From NCBI RefSeq assembly GCF_900182725.1, contig NZ_FXTO01000034.1:1-38034 (forward strand): a stretch of DNA of 38,034 nucleotides. Reading direction: 5' to 3'. The position numbers and the translations under genes were made by a program. The stretch is from Thalassovita litoralis. GTDB taxonomy: Bacteria; Pseudomonadota; Alphaproteobacteria; Rhodobacterales; Rhodobacteraceae. The number at the start of each line of letters is the position of its first letter. The first letter of the stretch is position 1. The notes beneath the pieces are model-generated. The model was not told where the DNA came from, searched no databases, and saw only the letters and a list, made by a program, of their open reading frames with translations. Of the stretch, positions 16,890-25,913 are shown one piece after another.

Positions 16890-17321
16890 TTACAGGCTGA
16901 TGTGCCGGGCACGGGCGCCGCGTTCAATGGCGGCGGCGTGCAGGCGGTCGATGTCCAGCTCGTAGCGGATTTCTTCAAGCAGGCGCAATTCAGCCTCGCG
17001 CAGGGTGCCGTCGGCGGCGGCCACATCGCAGGCCAGCGCATAAGCGGTTTCAAACAGCTTCTCCGGCAGGTTTTCGCGGATCAGGCCGAACAGGGCGTCC
17101 AGCCCGTCCTCTTCGCTGAACAGATCGAATACGGTTTGGGCCACCACATTCATGCGATCAATGTCATAATCGGCAAAGACCGGCAGGTGATTCACCGCAT
17201 TCTGGATTTTTACCAACTCTGAGGTGCGCAGGTTTTCATCCGATGCCGAAACGGCAATCATCAGCGCCACAAGGCAATCCTGGGGGCTAAGCGGGTGGGC
17301 GTCTGGATCGGGCTGGTTCAT
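16890..17321 (-). CDS. TerB-like protein
   Basis: The protein has 143 residues, all helical. The pattern LVALMIAVSASDENLRTSE and a repeat-like CDVAAADGTLREAELRLL gives two TerB-type metal-binding acidic turns (SDE, ADG-E). TerB proteins were named for tellurite resistance but occur widely, often with envelope stress functions; the exact role here is unknown. The ATG at 17321 has AGGA 8 bases upstream; an ATG seven codons earlier is possible. It is divergent from lysK, with 131 bases between. Confidence 0.85.
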   Translation of the reverse strand: MNQPDPDAHPLSPQDCLVALMIAVSASDENLRTSELVKIQNAVNHLPVFADYDIDRMNVVAQTVFDLFSEEDGLDALFGLIRENLPEKLFETAYALACDVAAADGTLREAELRLLEEIRYELDIDRLHAAAIERGARARHISL

Positions 17322-17358
17322 GGCTGTTTCCTGATTGATCATAAACGATACTGTTGCA

Positions 17359-17378
17359 GCGCAGAATATTGACTGCGC
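17359..17378. promoter_or_regulatory. Inverted repeat in the TerB-lysK divergent region
   Basis: GCGCAG (17359-17364) and CTGCGC (17373-17378) flank AATATTGA. The site sits between the two divergent starts and could be an operator; nothing else supports that. Confidence 0.25.
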
Positions 17379-17452
17379 GGCCCTGTCGCAATAGGAAGCG
17401 GCGGTCTGCCGCGCATGGGGCGCGGGCGGACCCATTCCTGTTGGAGAACGAA

Positions 17453-19030
17453 ATGTCTGAATTGCGTGACGCCGCCCTGAAATCCAAAGCCTGGCCCTTC
17501 GAGGAGGCCCGGAAACTGGTGAAGCGTTACGAAAAGAAGGCACCCGAGAAGGGATATGTTCTGTTTGAAACCGGCTATGGCCCGTCGGGTCTGCCGCATA
17601 TCGGCACCTTTGGCGAGGTGGCCCGCACCACGATGATCCGCCGCGCCTTTGAGTTGATCAGCGACATTCCCACCCGCCTGATCTGTTTTTCCGACGATGT
17701 GGATGGGATGCGCAAAGTCCCGGACAACGTGCCGAACCAGGACATGCTGCACGCTAACATCCAAAAGCCGCTGACCAGCGTCCCCGATCCGTTCGGGGAA
17801 TACGAAAGCTTTGGCCATCACAACAACGCCATGCTGCGCCGGTTTCTGGATACGTTCGGGTTCGAATATGAATTCTACTCGGCCACCGAATTTTATAAAT
17901 CGGGCCAGTTCGACGCTGTGCTGAAACTGGCGGTCGAACGCTATGACGACATCATGAAAGTGATGCTGAAATCCCTGCGCGAGGAACGTCAGCAAACCTA
18001 TTCCATCTTCCTGCCGATCCACCCGGAAACCGGGCGGGTGCTGTATGTGCCGATGAAAGAGGTCAATGCACAGGATTACACGATCACCTTTGACGACGAA
18101 GACGGCAAGGAATGGACCCTGCCCGTGACCGGCGGTCAGGTGAAATTGCAGTGGAAGCCCGACTTCGGCGCCCGCTGGGCCGCGCTGGACGTGGATTTTG
18201 AAATGTACGGCAAGGATCACAGCACCAACACGCCGATCTATGACCGGATTTGTGAAATTCTGGGCGGCAAGAAGCCCGAGCATTTCACCTATGAACTGTT
18301 TTTGGATGAAAACGGTGAAAAGATTTCCAAATCCAAGGGCAACGGCCTGACGATTGATGAATGGCTGACCTATGCCAGCACTGAATCGCTGTCCTATTTC
18401 ATGTACCAAAAGCCCAAGACAGCAAAGCGGATGCATTTCGATGTGATCCCCAAAGCGGTGGACGAATATCACCAGCAATTGCGCGCCTTCCCGGATCAGG
18501 ATGCCGCGCAGCAGGTGAACAACCCGGTCTGGCACATCCACAACGGTAATCCGCCTGCCTCGACAATGGTGGTGCCGTTCGGAATGCTGCTGAATCTGGC
18601 GTCTGTGTCCGGGGCCGAGGACAAGGAAACGCTGTGGGGCTTTATTCGCCGCTATGCGCCCGACGCGTCGCCGGAAACCAATGCCGATATGGATCAGGCC
18701 GCCGGGTTCGCGGTGCGCTATTACAATGATTTTGTGAAACCGAACAAAGTGTTCCGCGCACCGACCGATCTGGAACGCGAAGCACTCGAAGATTTGCGGG
18801 CGCAACTGGCGGCCTATGACGGGGCGCTGGACGACGAGGCGCTGCAATCGGTGGTCTATGGTGTGGGCCGTGATCGTTTTGACCCGCTGCGCGACTGGTT
18901 CAAGGCGCTGTACGAGGTGCTGCTGGGCGCATCGCAAGGTCCGCGCTTTGGCGGGTTTATCGCGCTCTATGGTGTCGAGGAAACCATTGCGCTGATCGAC
19001 AAAGCATTGGCAGGCGATCTGCTCGGCTAA
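17453..19030 (+). CDS. lysK: Lysine--tRNA ligase, class I
   Basis: The protein has 525 residues. It charges tRNA-Lys with lysine. It is the class I (Rossmann-fold) form also found in archaea, not the class II LysS/LysU of most bacteria. The HIGH-type motif GLPHIG ends at residue 51 and the KMSKS-type motif KISKSKG is at 290-296. The ATG follows TTGGAGAACG. Class I LysRS is normal for many alphaproteobacteria, and no class II copy is visible here. A strong terminator lies 23 bases downstream. Confidence 0.96.
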   Translation: MSELRDAALKSKAWPFEEARKLVKRYEKKAPEKGYVLFETGYGPSGLPHIGTFGEVARTTMIRRAFELISDIPTRLICFSDDVDGMRKVPDNVPNQDMLHANIQKPLTSVPDPFGEYESFGHHNNAMLRRFLDTFGFEYEFYSATEFYKSGQFDAVLKLAVERYDDIMKVMLKSLREERQQTYSIFLPIHPETGRVLYVPMKEVNAQDYTITFDDEDGKEWTLPVTGGQVKLQWKPDFGARWAALDVDFEMYGKDHSTNTPIYDRICEILGGKKPEHFTYELFLDENGEKISKSKGNGLTIDEWLTYASTESLSYFMYQKPKTAKRMHFDVIPKAVDEYHQQLRAFPDQDAAQQVNNPVWHIHNGNPPASTMVVPFGMLLNLASVSGAEDKETLWGFIRRYAPDASPETNADMDQAAGFAVRYYNDFVKPNKVFRAPTDLEREALEDLRAQLAAYDGALDDEALQSVVYGVGRDRFDPLRDWFKALYEVLLGASQGPRFGGFIALYGVEETIALIDKALAGDLLG

Positions 19031-19053
19031 ACCGACAGTTTTACGACACGATG

Positions 19054-19083
19054 AAGGCCGCGCCGTTTGGTGCGGCCTTTTCT
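19054..19083 (+). terminator. Intrinsic terminator of lysK
   Basis: AAGGCCGC (19054-19061) and GCGGCCTT (19072-19079) pair, with two further C-G pairs inside the loop region, followed by TTTCT. Placement just after lysK is right for a Rho-independent terminator. Confidence 0.85.
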
Positions 19084-19245
19084 GTTGGCTGCCCCGCACG
19101 TTGCGCAACGGGCATCGTCACGGTGCTCTCAGCCGTCATTAACCCCTTGTTTGATATTTCCCCTGTCGTCCGGGCGTCACCCCGGAACGTGGTTTTTCCC
19201 AATGCGATGCGCCCCGCATCCACCGGGCAGAGGAAAGGATACACA

Positions 19246-21534
19246 ATGAACAAGGCAATTACCGATGGTGTGGTGTTTACCCCGGCGGCTTTTGCGCTGG
19301 GGCTGGATCAATGGTCCAGCGGCGATGGCACACCCGGATCGGATACCTATGACAACGCGGTGAACGCGGCCTTTGTTCCGGCGGATCAGGATTTTGGCGG
19401 CTGTCTGGAATTGCAAAAAACCGACACCACCCAACGCCTGCGCTACATGGGGGAAACGCCGATCTATCCGGGGTGCTATCTGCGCATCACGGCACGGATC
19501 AAGGCCGTCAGCGGCAACCTGCCTTCGGTGCGTATTGCGGGCTGGCCGGGGGATGCCGGGGACGCCCATGTGACCGGCCTGACACAAGCAGGACCAGCTA
19601 CAGCCCTGACCAGCTATGGTCAGGTGATCGAGGTCAGCACCATCGTCGGCAGCGGCAATCGTGGCGGGGTGGATCTGGTGTGGCCCGATCCGGTGGCTTA
19701 CGGGCATTTCGGGCTGGACCTGACCGGCGCGAATGGTGGCGTCGTGCGGATCGACGACATCCAGATTGAAGACATCACCGAAGCCTATTTGCGGTCCATG
19801 CTGGATTGGGTGGATGTGCGCGACTATGGCGCGGTGGGCAACGGCATCACCGACGATCTGGCCGCGTTTCAGGCCGCCGATACTGCCGCCAACGGGCGTG
19901 TGGTGCTGGTATCCGCCGGGAATTATTACCTGAGCGACACCATGACCTTTACCAACCGTGTCCGGTTCGAAGGCACCGTGACCATGCCCGACGCGGCGAT
20001 CCTGTCGCTGACGCAGAATTTCAACCTGCCCGCCTATATCGACGCGTTTGGGGATGAAGAACAGGCCTTTAAGAAGGCATTCCAATCGCTGCTGAACAAT
20101 GCCGATCATGAATCGCTGGACCTGTGCGGACGGCGGATCAGCATCAGCGCCCCCATCGACATGCAGGCCATCGTGCCGAACCGCACCGAATATGCGCAGC
20201 GCCGGGTGATCCGAAATGGGCAGTTTTATGCGGCGGACAGCGGAAACTGGGAGACGGTGAACGTATCCTCTGTCGGGACATATTCCACAACGGCCCCCTA
20301 TACGCTGACGAATGTGACCAACGTGGCGAATATCCCGGTTGGGTCGCGGGTTTGGGCCAATGGCGTTGGGCGCGAAGTTTATGTGACTTCGAAAAACGTG
20401 GCGACGCAGCAATTGACCCTGTCGCGCCCGCTGTATGATGCGGTCGGCACCCAAACCTATTATTTCGCGCGCTATCAATATATGCTGGACTTCACCGGCT
20501 TTGCCAAACTGTCGAAGTTTTCGATGGCCGATATTGAATTCCAATGCAGCGGGCGTTCCAGCGGGATCATCATGGCACCTGCTGGCCTGACCTTTCACCT
20601 GAAAGATTGCTTCTTTACCAGCCCCAAGGATCGCGGGCTGACCAGCATCGGCGAAGGTTGCCAAGGGATGTTGATTGATCGCTGTCAGTTCCTGTCCAAC
20701 GAAGGTGGCACACCGGCCGCGCAACGTACCACAATCGCATTGAACACCAATGCCAATGACGTGAAGTTGCGGAACAATCGGATTACCCGTTTCCGGCACT
20801 TTGCCGTTATGGGCGGGACCAGTTCCATCATCAGCGGCAATCATTGGTTTCAGGGCGACGATACCCCAGACGGCCTGCGCACGGCTGGGCTGATCCTGAC
20901 CAGTTCGCATAACCGCGCGACGATCACCGGGAATTACGTGGATAACTGTTCGATCGAATGGACCAATGAACACGACCCCGAACCGGAGTTTAACAATGAA
21001 TATTCGTTCAGTGCGCTCAGCATTTCCGACAATATTTTCCAAGCGATCGGTGCCGCGCAATGGTTCAAGTTCATCGTGGTCAAACCGCATGGGGTGGGTC
21101 ATTTCATCACCGGCCTGAACATCACCGGCAATATTTTCCGATCCATGCAGGGCAATCTGGACCGGGTCGAGGCGATTGATACGTCCTTTGCCGATATGGA
21201 TCGTACACGGATGCGCAATATTCTGGTGCAAGGGAACATGTTCAACGGCATTGAACAGGGAATGCAGAATCCGGCGGTGATCGACCACGATCAGGGTTCC
21301 ACCAGCACAACATGGTCGGTCAATTGTGCCGGGCCGCTGCCATTTGCGGGCTATGCGCAGAACGTGGTGGGCGTGGTGGCACGATCCCGCATTCGGGATG
21401 GCGGCGGGGCCACGACCTATGCCTTTCCCTATGTCTCAACCGAGACAGGCACGAACCGGGATCGTGTTGAACTGAACTGGCCCGAGGCGCTGGACGGTCA
21501 GGTGGCCCTGACCGTGCGGATGGATAATTATTAA
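19246..21534 (+). CDS. Parallel beta-helix (pectate-lyase/GH28-like) protein
   Basis: The protein has 762 residues. After about 190 residues of a jelly-roll-like N-terminal part comes the motif VDVRDYGAVGNGITDD with AAFQAAD (about 192-220), the hallmark of the pectate-lyase-3 superfamily that opens right-handed beta-helices. Many later Asn-rich rungs (NNRITR, SGNHWF, TGNYVDN, SDNIFQ, TGNIFR) fit a long helix. There is no signal peptide, so export must use another route if it is extracellular; phage-tailspike-like and exopolysaccharide-modifying proteins share this fold. The ATG follows AAAGGA. It stands alone between lysK's terminator and a convergent gene. Substrate and catalytic residues cannot be named. 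Confidence 0.85.
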   Translation: MNKAITDGVVFTPAAFALGLDQWSSGDGTPGSDTYDNAVNAAFVPADQDFGGCLELQKTDTTQRLRYMGETPIYPGCYLRITARIKAVSGNLPSVRIAGWPGDAGDAHVTGLTQAGPATALTSYGQVIEVSTIVGSGNRGGVDLVWPDPVAYGHFGLDLTGANGGVVRIDDIQIEDITEAYLRSMLDWVDVRDYGAVGNGITDDLAAFQAADTAANGRVVLVSAGNYYLSDTMTFTNRVRFEGTVTMPDAAILSLTQNFNLPAYIDAFGDEEQAFKKAFQSLLNNADHESLDLCGRRISISAPIDMQAIVPNRTEYAQRRVIRNGQFYAADSGNWETVNVSSVGTYSTTAPYTLTNVTNVANIPVGSRVWANGVGREVYVTSKNVATQQLTLSRPLYDAVGTQTYYFARYQYMLDFTGFAKLSKFSMADIEFQCSGRSSGIIMAPAGLTFHLKDCFFTSPKDRGLTSIGEGCQGMLIDRCQFLSNEGGTPAAQRTTIALNTNANDVKLRNNRITRFRHFAVMGGTSSIISGNHWFQGDDTPDGLRTAGLILTSSHNRATITGNYVDNCSIEWTNEHDPEPEFNNEYSFSALSISDNIFQAIGAAQWFKFIVVKPHGVGHFITGLNITGNIFRSMQGNLDRVEAIDTSFADMDRTRMRNILVQGNMFNGIEQGMQNPAVIDHDQGSTSTTWSVNCAGPLPFAGYAQNVVGVVARSRIRDGGGATTYAFPYVSTETGTNRDRVELNWPEALDGQVALTVRMDNY

Positions 21535-21558
21535 TCCCGACCAGACCAGACCGGGGTA

Positions 21559-22053
21559 TTACAGCCCCAAATCGGCGGGACTTAGGATAAACGCCCGCCC
21601 AAAGCCACCGTTCAAATAGGCCCGTGTGGGGGTGAACAAGGTAAAGCCGAAATCGCCCAGTGACAGGTACAATTTGGATTTTGGATGGTCGCGCAGGTAA
21701 TGCGCGGCCATTTCCGCATGTTCAGGGGAATTGCGCGGCAGGGCTGTTGCGCTGGCCTGCACCGTCAATCGCGGATGGGCCAGAGCGTCGCCCTTGTCCC
21801 CCGGTTCCCCCACCAGCAAGGCACAGGCCGGGTTAGCCCGCAAGGCGCGGGTATGCAGGGCCAAGCCGCTGATCAACGTCAGCGGTTGCCCAGCCGGGGA
21901 CGTCCCCAACGCCACCCGGCTGACATAGGGCATTCCGGTATCCGGGTCCGTCACGGCCAGCGCGGCAAATCGGGCCTGTTGCAACAGATGACGGGCCAAA
22001 GCGCGGGCTTCGTCATCGGTGGGACGGATCGGATCTTGGGTGTTTTGGCTCAT
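21559..22053 (-). CDS. HugZ-like pyridoxamine-5'-phosphate-oxidase-fold protein
   Basis: The protein has 164 residues with a split-barrel flavin-binding fold: FAALAVTDPDTGMPYVSRVAL is given here as FAALAVTDPDTG and YVSRVAL, then LISGLALHTRALRANPACALLVG, and YLSLGDFGFTLF near the end. This pattern is typical of the heme-utilisation HugZ subgroup, though the C-terminal heme-handling domain is absent. It overlaps the DUF1772-like gene by 4 bases (ATGA), so they are one transcript. Family good; reaction unknown. Confidence 0.85.
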   Translation of the reverse strand: MSQNTQDPIRPTDDEARALARHLLQQARFAALAVTDPDTGMPYVSRVALGTSPAGQPLTLISGLALHTRALRANPACALLVGEPGDKGDALAHPRLTVQASATALPRNSPEHAEMAAHYLRDHPKSKLYLSLGDFGFTLFTPTRAYLNGGFGRAFILSPADLGL

Positions 22054-22490
22054 GGTGCAGGATTAGCAGGTTGCGCCGACACAGCAAGAGGACGGGATGC
22101 CATCAGCCCTGCCCCGACCAATAACAGCACCACGCCCGATACCAGCGTGCGGGCGATATTCCAAACCTGCCAGCGATCAGAATAGTCCCCCCAGACCTGT
22201 TGCAAAGCGGCATTGTCGCGCGCCATATCAATCAGCATAAGCGCCTGATTCATTGGGACATTCACCATGACCGTCGGTAAAAACGCCCCCACCAGATAGA
22301 CCAGCGCCGCAGCCCCCATCCAAAGGGCCGTCGCCCGCTGCTGCAACCGATACCCCCACAGGCCCACAGCCGCCAGCACCACTGGCGTACCGAAAAAGGC
22401 AGGGGCAAAAACCACATTGCGCACACTGCGGTTCATGGCGTTCATCGCCTCGATGGCTGTGGCAGGGTGTAATTGGTCCAAGCCCCACAT
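22050..22490 (-). CDS. DUF1772-like (anthrone-oxygenase-fold) membrane protein, start possibly disrupted
   Basis: The visible ORF has 146 residues with three transmembrane segments and the conserved-looking segment VRNVVFAPAFFGTP. It begins at MWGLDQLHP, which in this family usually follows an N-terminal helix. That helix is present upstream in the same frame (LFLALIFAAAIFGFFYAW, ending CST), but the only ATG ahead of it (22574-22572) is followed at once by TGA. No GTG or TTG start lies between. Either translation starts at a rare codon such as CTG (22556), or the gene carries a nonsense change at codon 2, or it is an assembly error. It lies between a barrel-like protein gene and the HugZ-like gene in one leftward group. 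Confidence 0.7.
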   Translation of the reverse strand: MWGLDQLHPATAIEAMNAMNRSVRNVVFAPAFFGTPVVLAAVGLWGYRLQQRATALWMGAAALVYLVGAFLPTVMVNVPMNQALMLIDMARDNAALQQVWGDYSDRWQVWNIARTLVSGVVLLLVGAGLMASRPLAVSAQPANPAP

Positions 22491-22643
22491 GGTAGAACAG
22501 ACCCACGCATAGAAAAACCCGAAGATCGCAGCGGCAAAGATCAGGGCAAGGAACAGGGATACTCGGAATCACATGGGTCGCTTTCTGTTTTGGGTTCAAT
22601 TCCATGTGATACGATACCGCCGGGGCGTTCCGTCGCACAAAAA

Positions 22644-23303
22644 TCAGAAATCCATCCACAGCCCCAGCTTCACCCCGGTCTGACCACCGTCCAACAGCGA
22701 TTGGCTGACGCCCAGTTCCAGTTGGGTCGTCTTTCCCACCCGCATCACAACCGAAGGCGCGATTTTCAGGCTTTGGCTCAGCCCCGGTGAAAATTCCGCT
22801 TGAAATTGCATGATCGCCTTCCAGCGGTCAGATGGGGAAATCCCAATGGTGGTATCCACCTTATAGGTAAAGATACCCGTGGTCATGTTTTGGGTCAGCG
22901 CCGCATCAATCGCAAACCTGCCCGGTCCCCATTCGGTTTGCAGCCCTTGCCCCCAAGACAGGCCCGGACGCACAACAGGCATTCCGCCCGATGTGCCGCT
23001 GGCAATTTCCAGCGCCAGCCGCCCGCCCTTTTTGCCCTGCCACACTGGCTGCCGGGTAAAGAACAGCACCGTCGCCACCCCGGTTTCCGACACGCCCGCA
23101 TCAATGCCCAGCGTCAGCGTGTCGGTCAGTCCATATTCGCCATAATATGCGCCGTAATAGCCACGATAACCATATTCCCCAATGGTAAAGCTGGACGAGG
23201 TGGACATGAACCAACGCCCTTTTTCACGTTGCCACGCCCCCGCCAAAACCGGAGAGGCCAGAAAACAAAACAGCGCAATTCCCAGTCCCGGCCAAAGGCG
23301 CAT
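22644..23303 (-). CDS. Secreted beta-barrel-like protein
   Basis: The protein has 219 residues. A signal peptide (about 1-21, ending VLA) is followed by alternating hydrophobic/polar strands with many Gly, Tyr and Trp and an aromatic C-terminus (LGLWMDF) like outer-membrane proteins. A Tyr/Gly-rich run (GYRGYYGAYYGEYG) lies near residue 48. I recognise no named family. The ATG follows GGAGGG. It is 70 bases upstream of the DUF1772-like region and likely in its operon. Confidence 0.75.
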   Translation of the reverse strand: MRLWPGLGIALFCFLASPVLAGAWQREKGRWFMSTSSSFTIGEYGYRGYYGAYYGEYGLTDTLTLGIDAGVSETGVATVLFFTRQPVWQGKKGGRLALEIASGTSGGMPVVRPGLSWGQGLQTEWGPGRFAIDAALTQNMTTGIFTYKVDTTIGISPSDRWKAIMQFQAEFSPGLSQSLKIAPSVVMRVGKTTQLELGVSQSLLDGGQTGVKLGLWMDF

Positions 23304-23386
23304 AGGCAACCCTCCAACCCCGGCAGCATCGCGCGCAAAGGTAAACAGGCCGTTAACTTAGGTTACGACTGCGCAGGGCCAGACAT

Positions 23387-23417
23387 GGCATTTTCCGCTT
23401 TTGTACGCGGGAATGCC
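23387..23417. promoter_or_regulatory. Inverted repeat upstream of the ABM gene
   Basis: GGCATT and AATGCC, with inner CCGC and GCGG, form an imperfect hairpin or operator-like palindrome about 50 bases ahead of the next ATG. The function is unknown. Confidence 0.3.
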
Positions 23418-23467
23418 GGTGCTAGGCTTGGCCTTGGGAACGGCGAGCCACAAAGCGGAGGACCACC

Positions 23468-23788
23468 ATGCCGAAGATTTCAGCTAATAATTCGTTCCAG
23501 ACCGTGATCACCACGTTTGAGATGACCCCCGGCACCTGTCAGGATTTGCTGGAAGCCCTGACCGATGCGTATGAAAATTTCATCTCGAAACAGCCGGGCT
23601 TTATTGCGGCTGGTCTGCATGTGAACGATGCCCAGACCCGGATCGCCAACTATTCCCAGTGGGAAAAACGCGAAGATTACCAAGCGATGTTGCGCAGCGA
23701 AGAAATGCGCAAACGCAACCGTATCATCAACGACATGTGTAAAAACTTTGAACCCGTCATGTATGACGTGGCCCGCACATTCGGCTGA
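23468..23788 (+). CDS. Antibiotic-biosynthesis-monooxygenase-fold (ABM) protein
   Basis: The protein has 106 residues, about the usual length of the dimeric ferredoxin-like ABM family. The pattern VITTFEMTPGTCQDLLEALTDAY, shortened here to VITTFEMTPGTCQ, then QPGFIAAGLHV and IANYSQWEKREDYQAML are characteristic. Members include small oxygenases and quinone-modifying or stress proteins; the reaction here cannot be told. A GGAGGA site precedes the ATG. It converges on trxC with 19 bases between stops. Confidence 0.85.
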   Translation: MPKISANNSFQTVITTFEMTPGTCQDLLEALTDAYENFISKQPGFIAAGLHVNDAQTRIANYSQWEKREDYQAMLRSEEMRKRNRIINDMCKNFEPVMYDVARTFG

Positions 23789-23801
23789 CGCAGGTACAGG
23801 G

Positions 23802-23818
23802 CCGCCGTTATACGGCGG
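23802..23818. terminator. Hairpin between ABM gene and trxC
   Basis: CCGCCG, loop TTATA and CGGCGG form a perfect 6-bp stem. The trxC stop codon lies inside the loop. It may terminate both convergent genes. Confidence 0.5.
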
Positions 23819-24239
23819 TCCTGACCCATTGCACGATCGAAGCGGCGGGCATGGCCCCGGATTGACGGGCCTTTTCCCGCCCCCCGGCAAAGGCTGCCAT
23901 CGTAGGAATGCCGCGAATGCCGTATTTTGCCCCAGCGTGAGGGTGGTCTTCGGTGTTCAGCTTTACCAGACGGGCCGCGCCGTTCAGTTCGCCAGCCGCC
24001 TTGGTAAATTCCGGGGCCATCATCCGGCACGGGCCGCACCACGGCGCCCAGAAATCCACCACCAGCGGCAAGTCGTCATTGCGTGCGGCTTTTTCCAGCG
24101 TGGCCAAATCCACCTCGGCCACCTTACCGCCAATCAGTTTTGCGCCGCAGGTGCCGCATTTAGGCCCGGCGGTCAGTTTGTCGTCTGGGATGCGGTTCAC
24201 CTGACCACAATCCAGACATGTCAGTTTTTTCGAGGCCAT
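23808..24239 (-). CDS. trxC: Thioredoxin 2 (zinc-containing)
   Basis: The protein has 143 residues. It reduces protein disulfides in the cytoplasm and is linked to oxidative stress. An N-terminal zinc ribbon (Cys8, Cys11, Cys28, Cys31) precedes the thioredoxin domain with the active site WCGPC at 67-71 and the cis-Pro segment GIPTM. The length matches TrxC. All key residues are present. Confidence 0.96.
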   Translation of the reverse strand: MASKKLTCLDCGQVNRIPDDKLTAGPKCGTCGAKLIGGKVAEVDLATLEKAARNDDLPLVVDFWAPWCGPCRMMAPEFTKAAGELNGAARLVKLNTEDHPHAGAKYGIRGIPTMAAFAGGREKARQSGAMPAASIVQWVRTAV

Positions 24240-24302
24240 GTCGCGCTCCTGAATATATCTGTTAGTTGGAATATATGACGCAGAGCGCGGCCTGCAAGAC
24301 CC

Positions 24303-25238
24303 CTATGCCAGCTCCGCCTCTTCCCCGGTTTGATCTGTGGCGCGGCGCAACCCCGAACAGGTTACGATATATGACATAATCGGCGCACCGCGATCTTGGC
24401 GCAATATGGCCGTTTCCAGATGCACCGCCCCAAATCCGGCATCCGCCATCAACATGCGCAGATAATCCGCCCCATGCGCATACCGGCGCGAGGGTTGCAG
24501 GGTGACATCTGCGCCCTCGCCCGCTTCGACCGTAAAGGCGAACCGCCCACCGGGGGCCAGCGCGTGAACGACCCAAGCGGTAATGCGTTCCAGCGCCCCC
24601 AGATAGATGAACACATCCGCCGCCAAAATCGTATCCCAGCGGGCCGCACCATGTTCCAATCGGGCCAAATCGCGTTTTTCCAGCCGATCATACAGCCCCT
24701 TGGCCCGCGCCTGATCCAGCATTCCGGCCGAAATGTCCCAGCCTTCCAGCCGTTCACAACGCCCGGCAATCGCCTGCCCCATCAGCCCCGTGCCACAGCC
24801 CAGATCCAGCACCCGGCCCAGCGGCCCCGACACGGCTGCGGCCAACAGGTCCGGCCCGCGATACCGCAGTTTTTCAGTCAGGGAGGTATCAAACCGGGGG
24901 GCATACTGATCGAACAGGGTTTCGACAAAAGCGGCAGGCATGGCTTCGGCCACGGGAACGCGGCGCAACAGGTCCAGCCGCAGCCCTGCCCCGAACCGAT
25001 CCGCCGCATCCAACACCAGCACCCGGCCAAATGCCCCGGCGGCCTGTTCATCACGGCCTGCGGCTTCGGCCCAATCGCCCAGTGCCATCCACCCGGCAGC
25101 CCAGCCCGGCACACGCGCCAGCGTTTCCACCATCAGATCGGCAGCCGCCGCATAATCCCCGGCACCGGCAAGGGACTGCGCAAACTGATAGCGGCGATCG
25201 GCAGATAAATCGCCCGAGGAAGACAGGACAGAAGACAT
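24303..25238 (-). CDS. SAM-dependent methyltransferase with a helical-repeat N-terminus
   Basis: The protein has 311 residues from this start. The N-terminal 75 residues (YQFAQSLAGAGDYAAAADLM, shortened to AGDYAAAADLM, and AAGWMALGDWAEAAGRDEQA in part) look like two TPR-type repeats. The methyltransferase domain has the SAM motif VLDLGCGTGLMG and the ILAADVFIYLG segment. This arrangement is common in Rhodobacterales and is similar to NDUFAF5-like or tetratricopeptide methyltransferases; the substrate is unknown. The ribosome site is weak; an ATG 57 bases upstream is an alternative. No close operon partner. Confidence 0.85.
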   Translation of the reverse strand: MSSVLSSSGDLSADRRYQFAQSLAGAGDYAAAADLMVETLARVPGWAAGWMALGDWAEAAGRDEQAAGAFGRVLVLDAADRFGAGLRLDLLRRVPVAEAMPAAFVETLFDQYAPRFDTSLTEKLRYRGPDLLAAAVSGPLGRVLDLGCGTGLMGQAIAGRCERLEGWDISAGMLDQARAKGLYDRLEKRDLARLEHGAARWDTILAADVFIYLGALERITAWVVHALAPGGRFAFTVEAGEGADVTLQPSRRYAHGADYLRMLMADAGFGAVHLETAILRQDRGAPIMSYIVTCSGLRRATDQTGEEAELA

Positions 25239-25537
25239 CCAAAGACAGCTTTCAAAAGTGGGGTAATTCCTGCGGCTGCCAACGTCCCAAACCATTCCGA
25301 AAACGGGCGCGGCAGGCCGTGAAAACCGGCGTCTATTTGAACACGCCTATGGCAAAGTCAAGAATGATTTCATCGGATATTTATCTCTTGATTTCCCCCA
25401 AACCCAATCACATCTTCCGGTGCGCCACGTTACTACACCATCGACCCACGGCCAGGGATTACCGGCCCTTCGATCTGTCGCTAACAGGCCGGGTTGTCGC
25501 AATAATGCGGGCAACGCATGAACAGGAGCAGCACGGA

Positions 25538-25744
25538 ATGGCCACTGGCACCGTGAAATGGTTCAACACCACCAAAGGCTACGGCTTTATCAAGCCGGAT
25601 CAGGGCAACAAGGACGTATTCGTCCATATCTCGGCGGTGGAACGCGCCGGGCTAAAGGCGCTTCAGGACAATCAGAAAGTCAGCTTTGACATTCAAGAAG
25701 GCCGCGACGGGCGCGAAATCGCCGCCAATATCGCCGTGGCCTGA
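25538..25744 (+). CDS. Cold-shock domain protein (CspA family)
   Basis: The protein has 68 residues, a single OB-fold that binds single-stranded RNA or DNA as an RNA chaperone. The RNP1 motif KGYGFI and RNP2 motif VFVHI are present. GGAG lies ahead of the ATG. The long frame upstream is not part of the gene. About 240 bases separate it from the divergent methyltransferase; a structured cold-responsive leader could lie there, but I could not identify one. Confidence 0.95.
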   Translation: MATGTVKWFNTTKGYGFIKPDQGNKDVFVHISAVERAGLKALQDNQKVSFDIQEGRDGREIAANIAVA

Positions 25745-25760
25745 TCCGGCCTTACCCAAA

Positions 25761-25782
25761 GCGGCCTCGGGATCGGGGCCGC
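25761..25782 (+). terminator. Possible terminator hairpin after the cold-shock gene
   Basis: GCGGCC and GGCCGC pair 16 bases after the stop codon, with a partly paired inner loop. No T-run follows, so this is tentative. Confidence 0.35.
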
Positions 25783-25913
25783 CCCTGTCCGGGCGCACGC
25801 GGCAATGAATGAACCGCAACAACGCCTTTCATCTTGCCCCAAATACTCATCTGCACCACCCGCACCGCAGACGCGCGGCCCAAGGGAATAACCGGGGGGA
25901 TGGGCTAGGATCG

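Noticed and set aside
17339-19108. Open frame of 589 codons on the minus strand
   Set aside because: It is antisense to lysK, which has all class I synthetase motifs; the antisense product has no domain signs.
19177-21288. Open frame of 703 codons on the minus strand
   Set aside because: It is antisense to the beta-helix gene, rich in Arg, His, Gly and Pro as expected for a GC-rich shadow frame.
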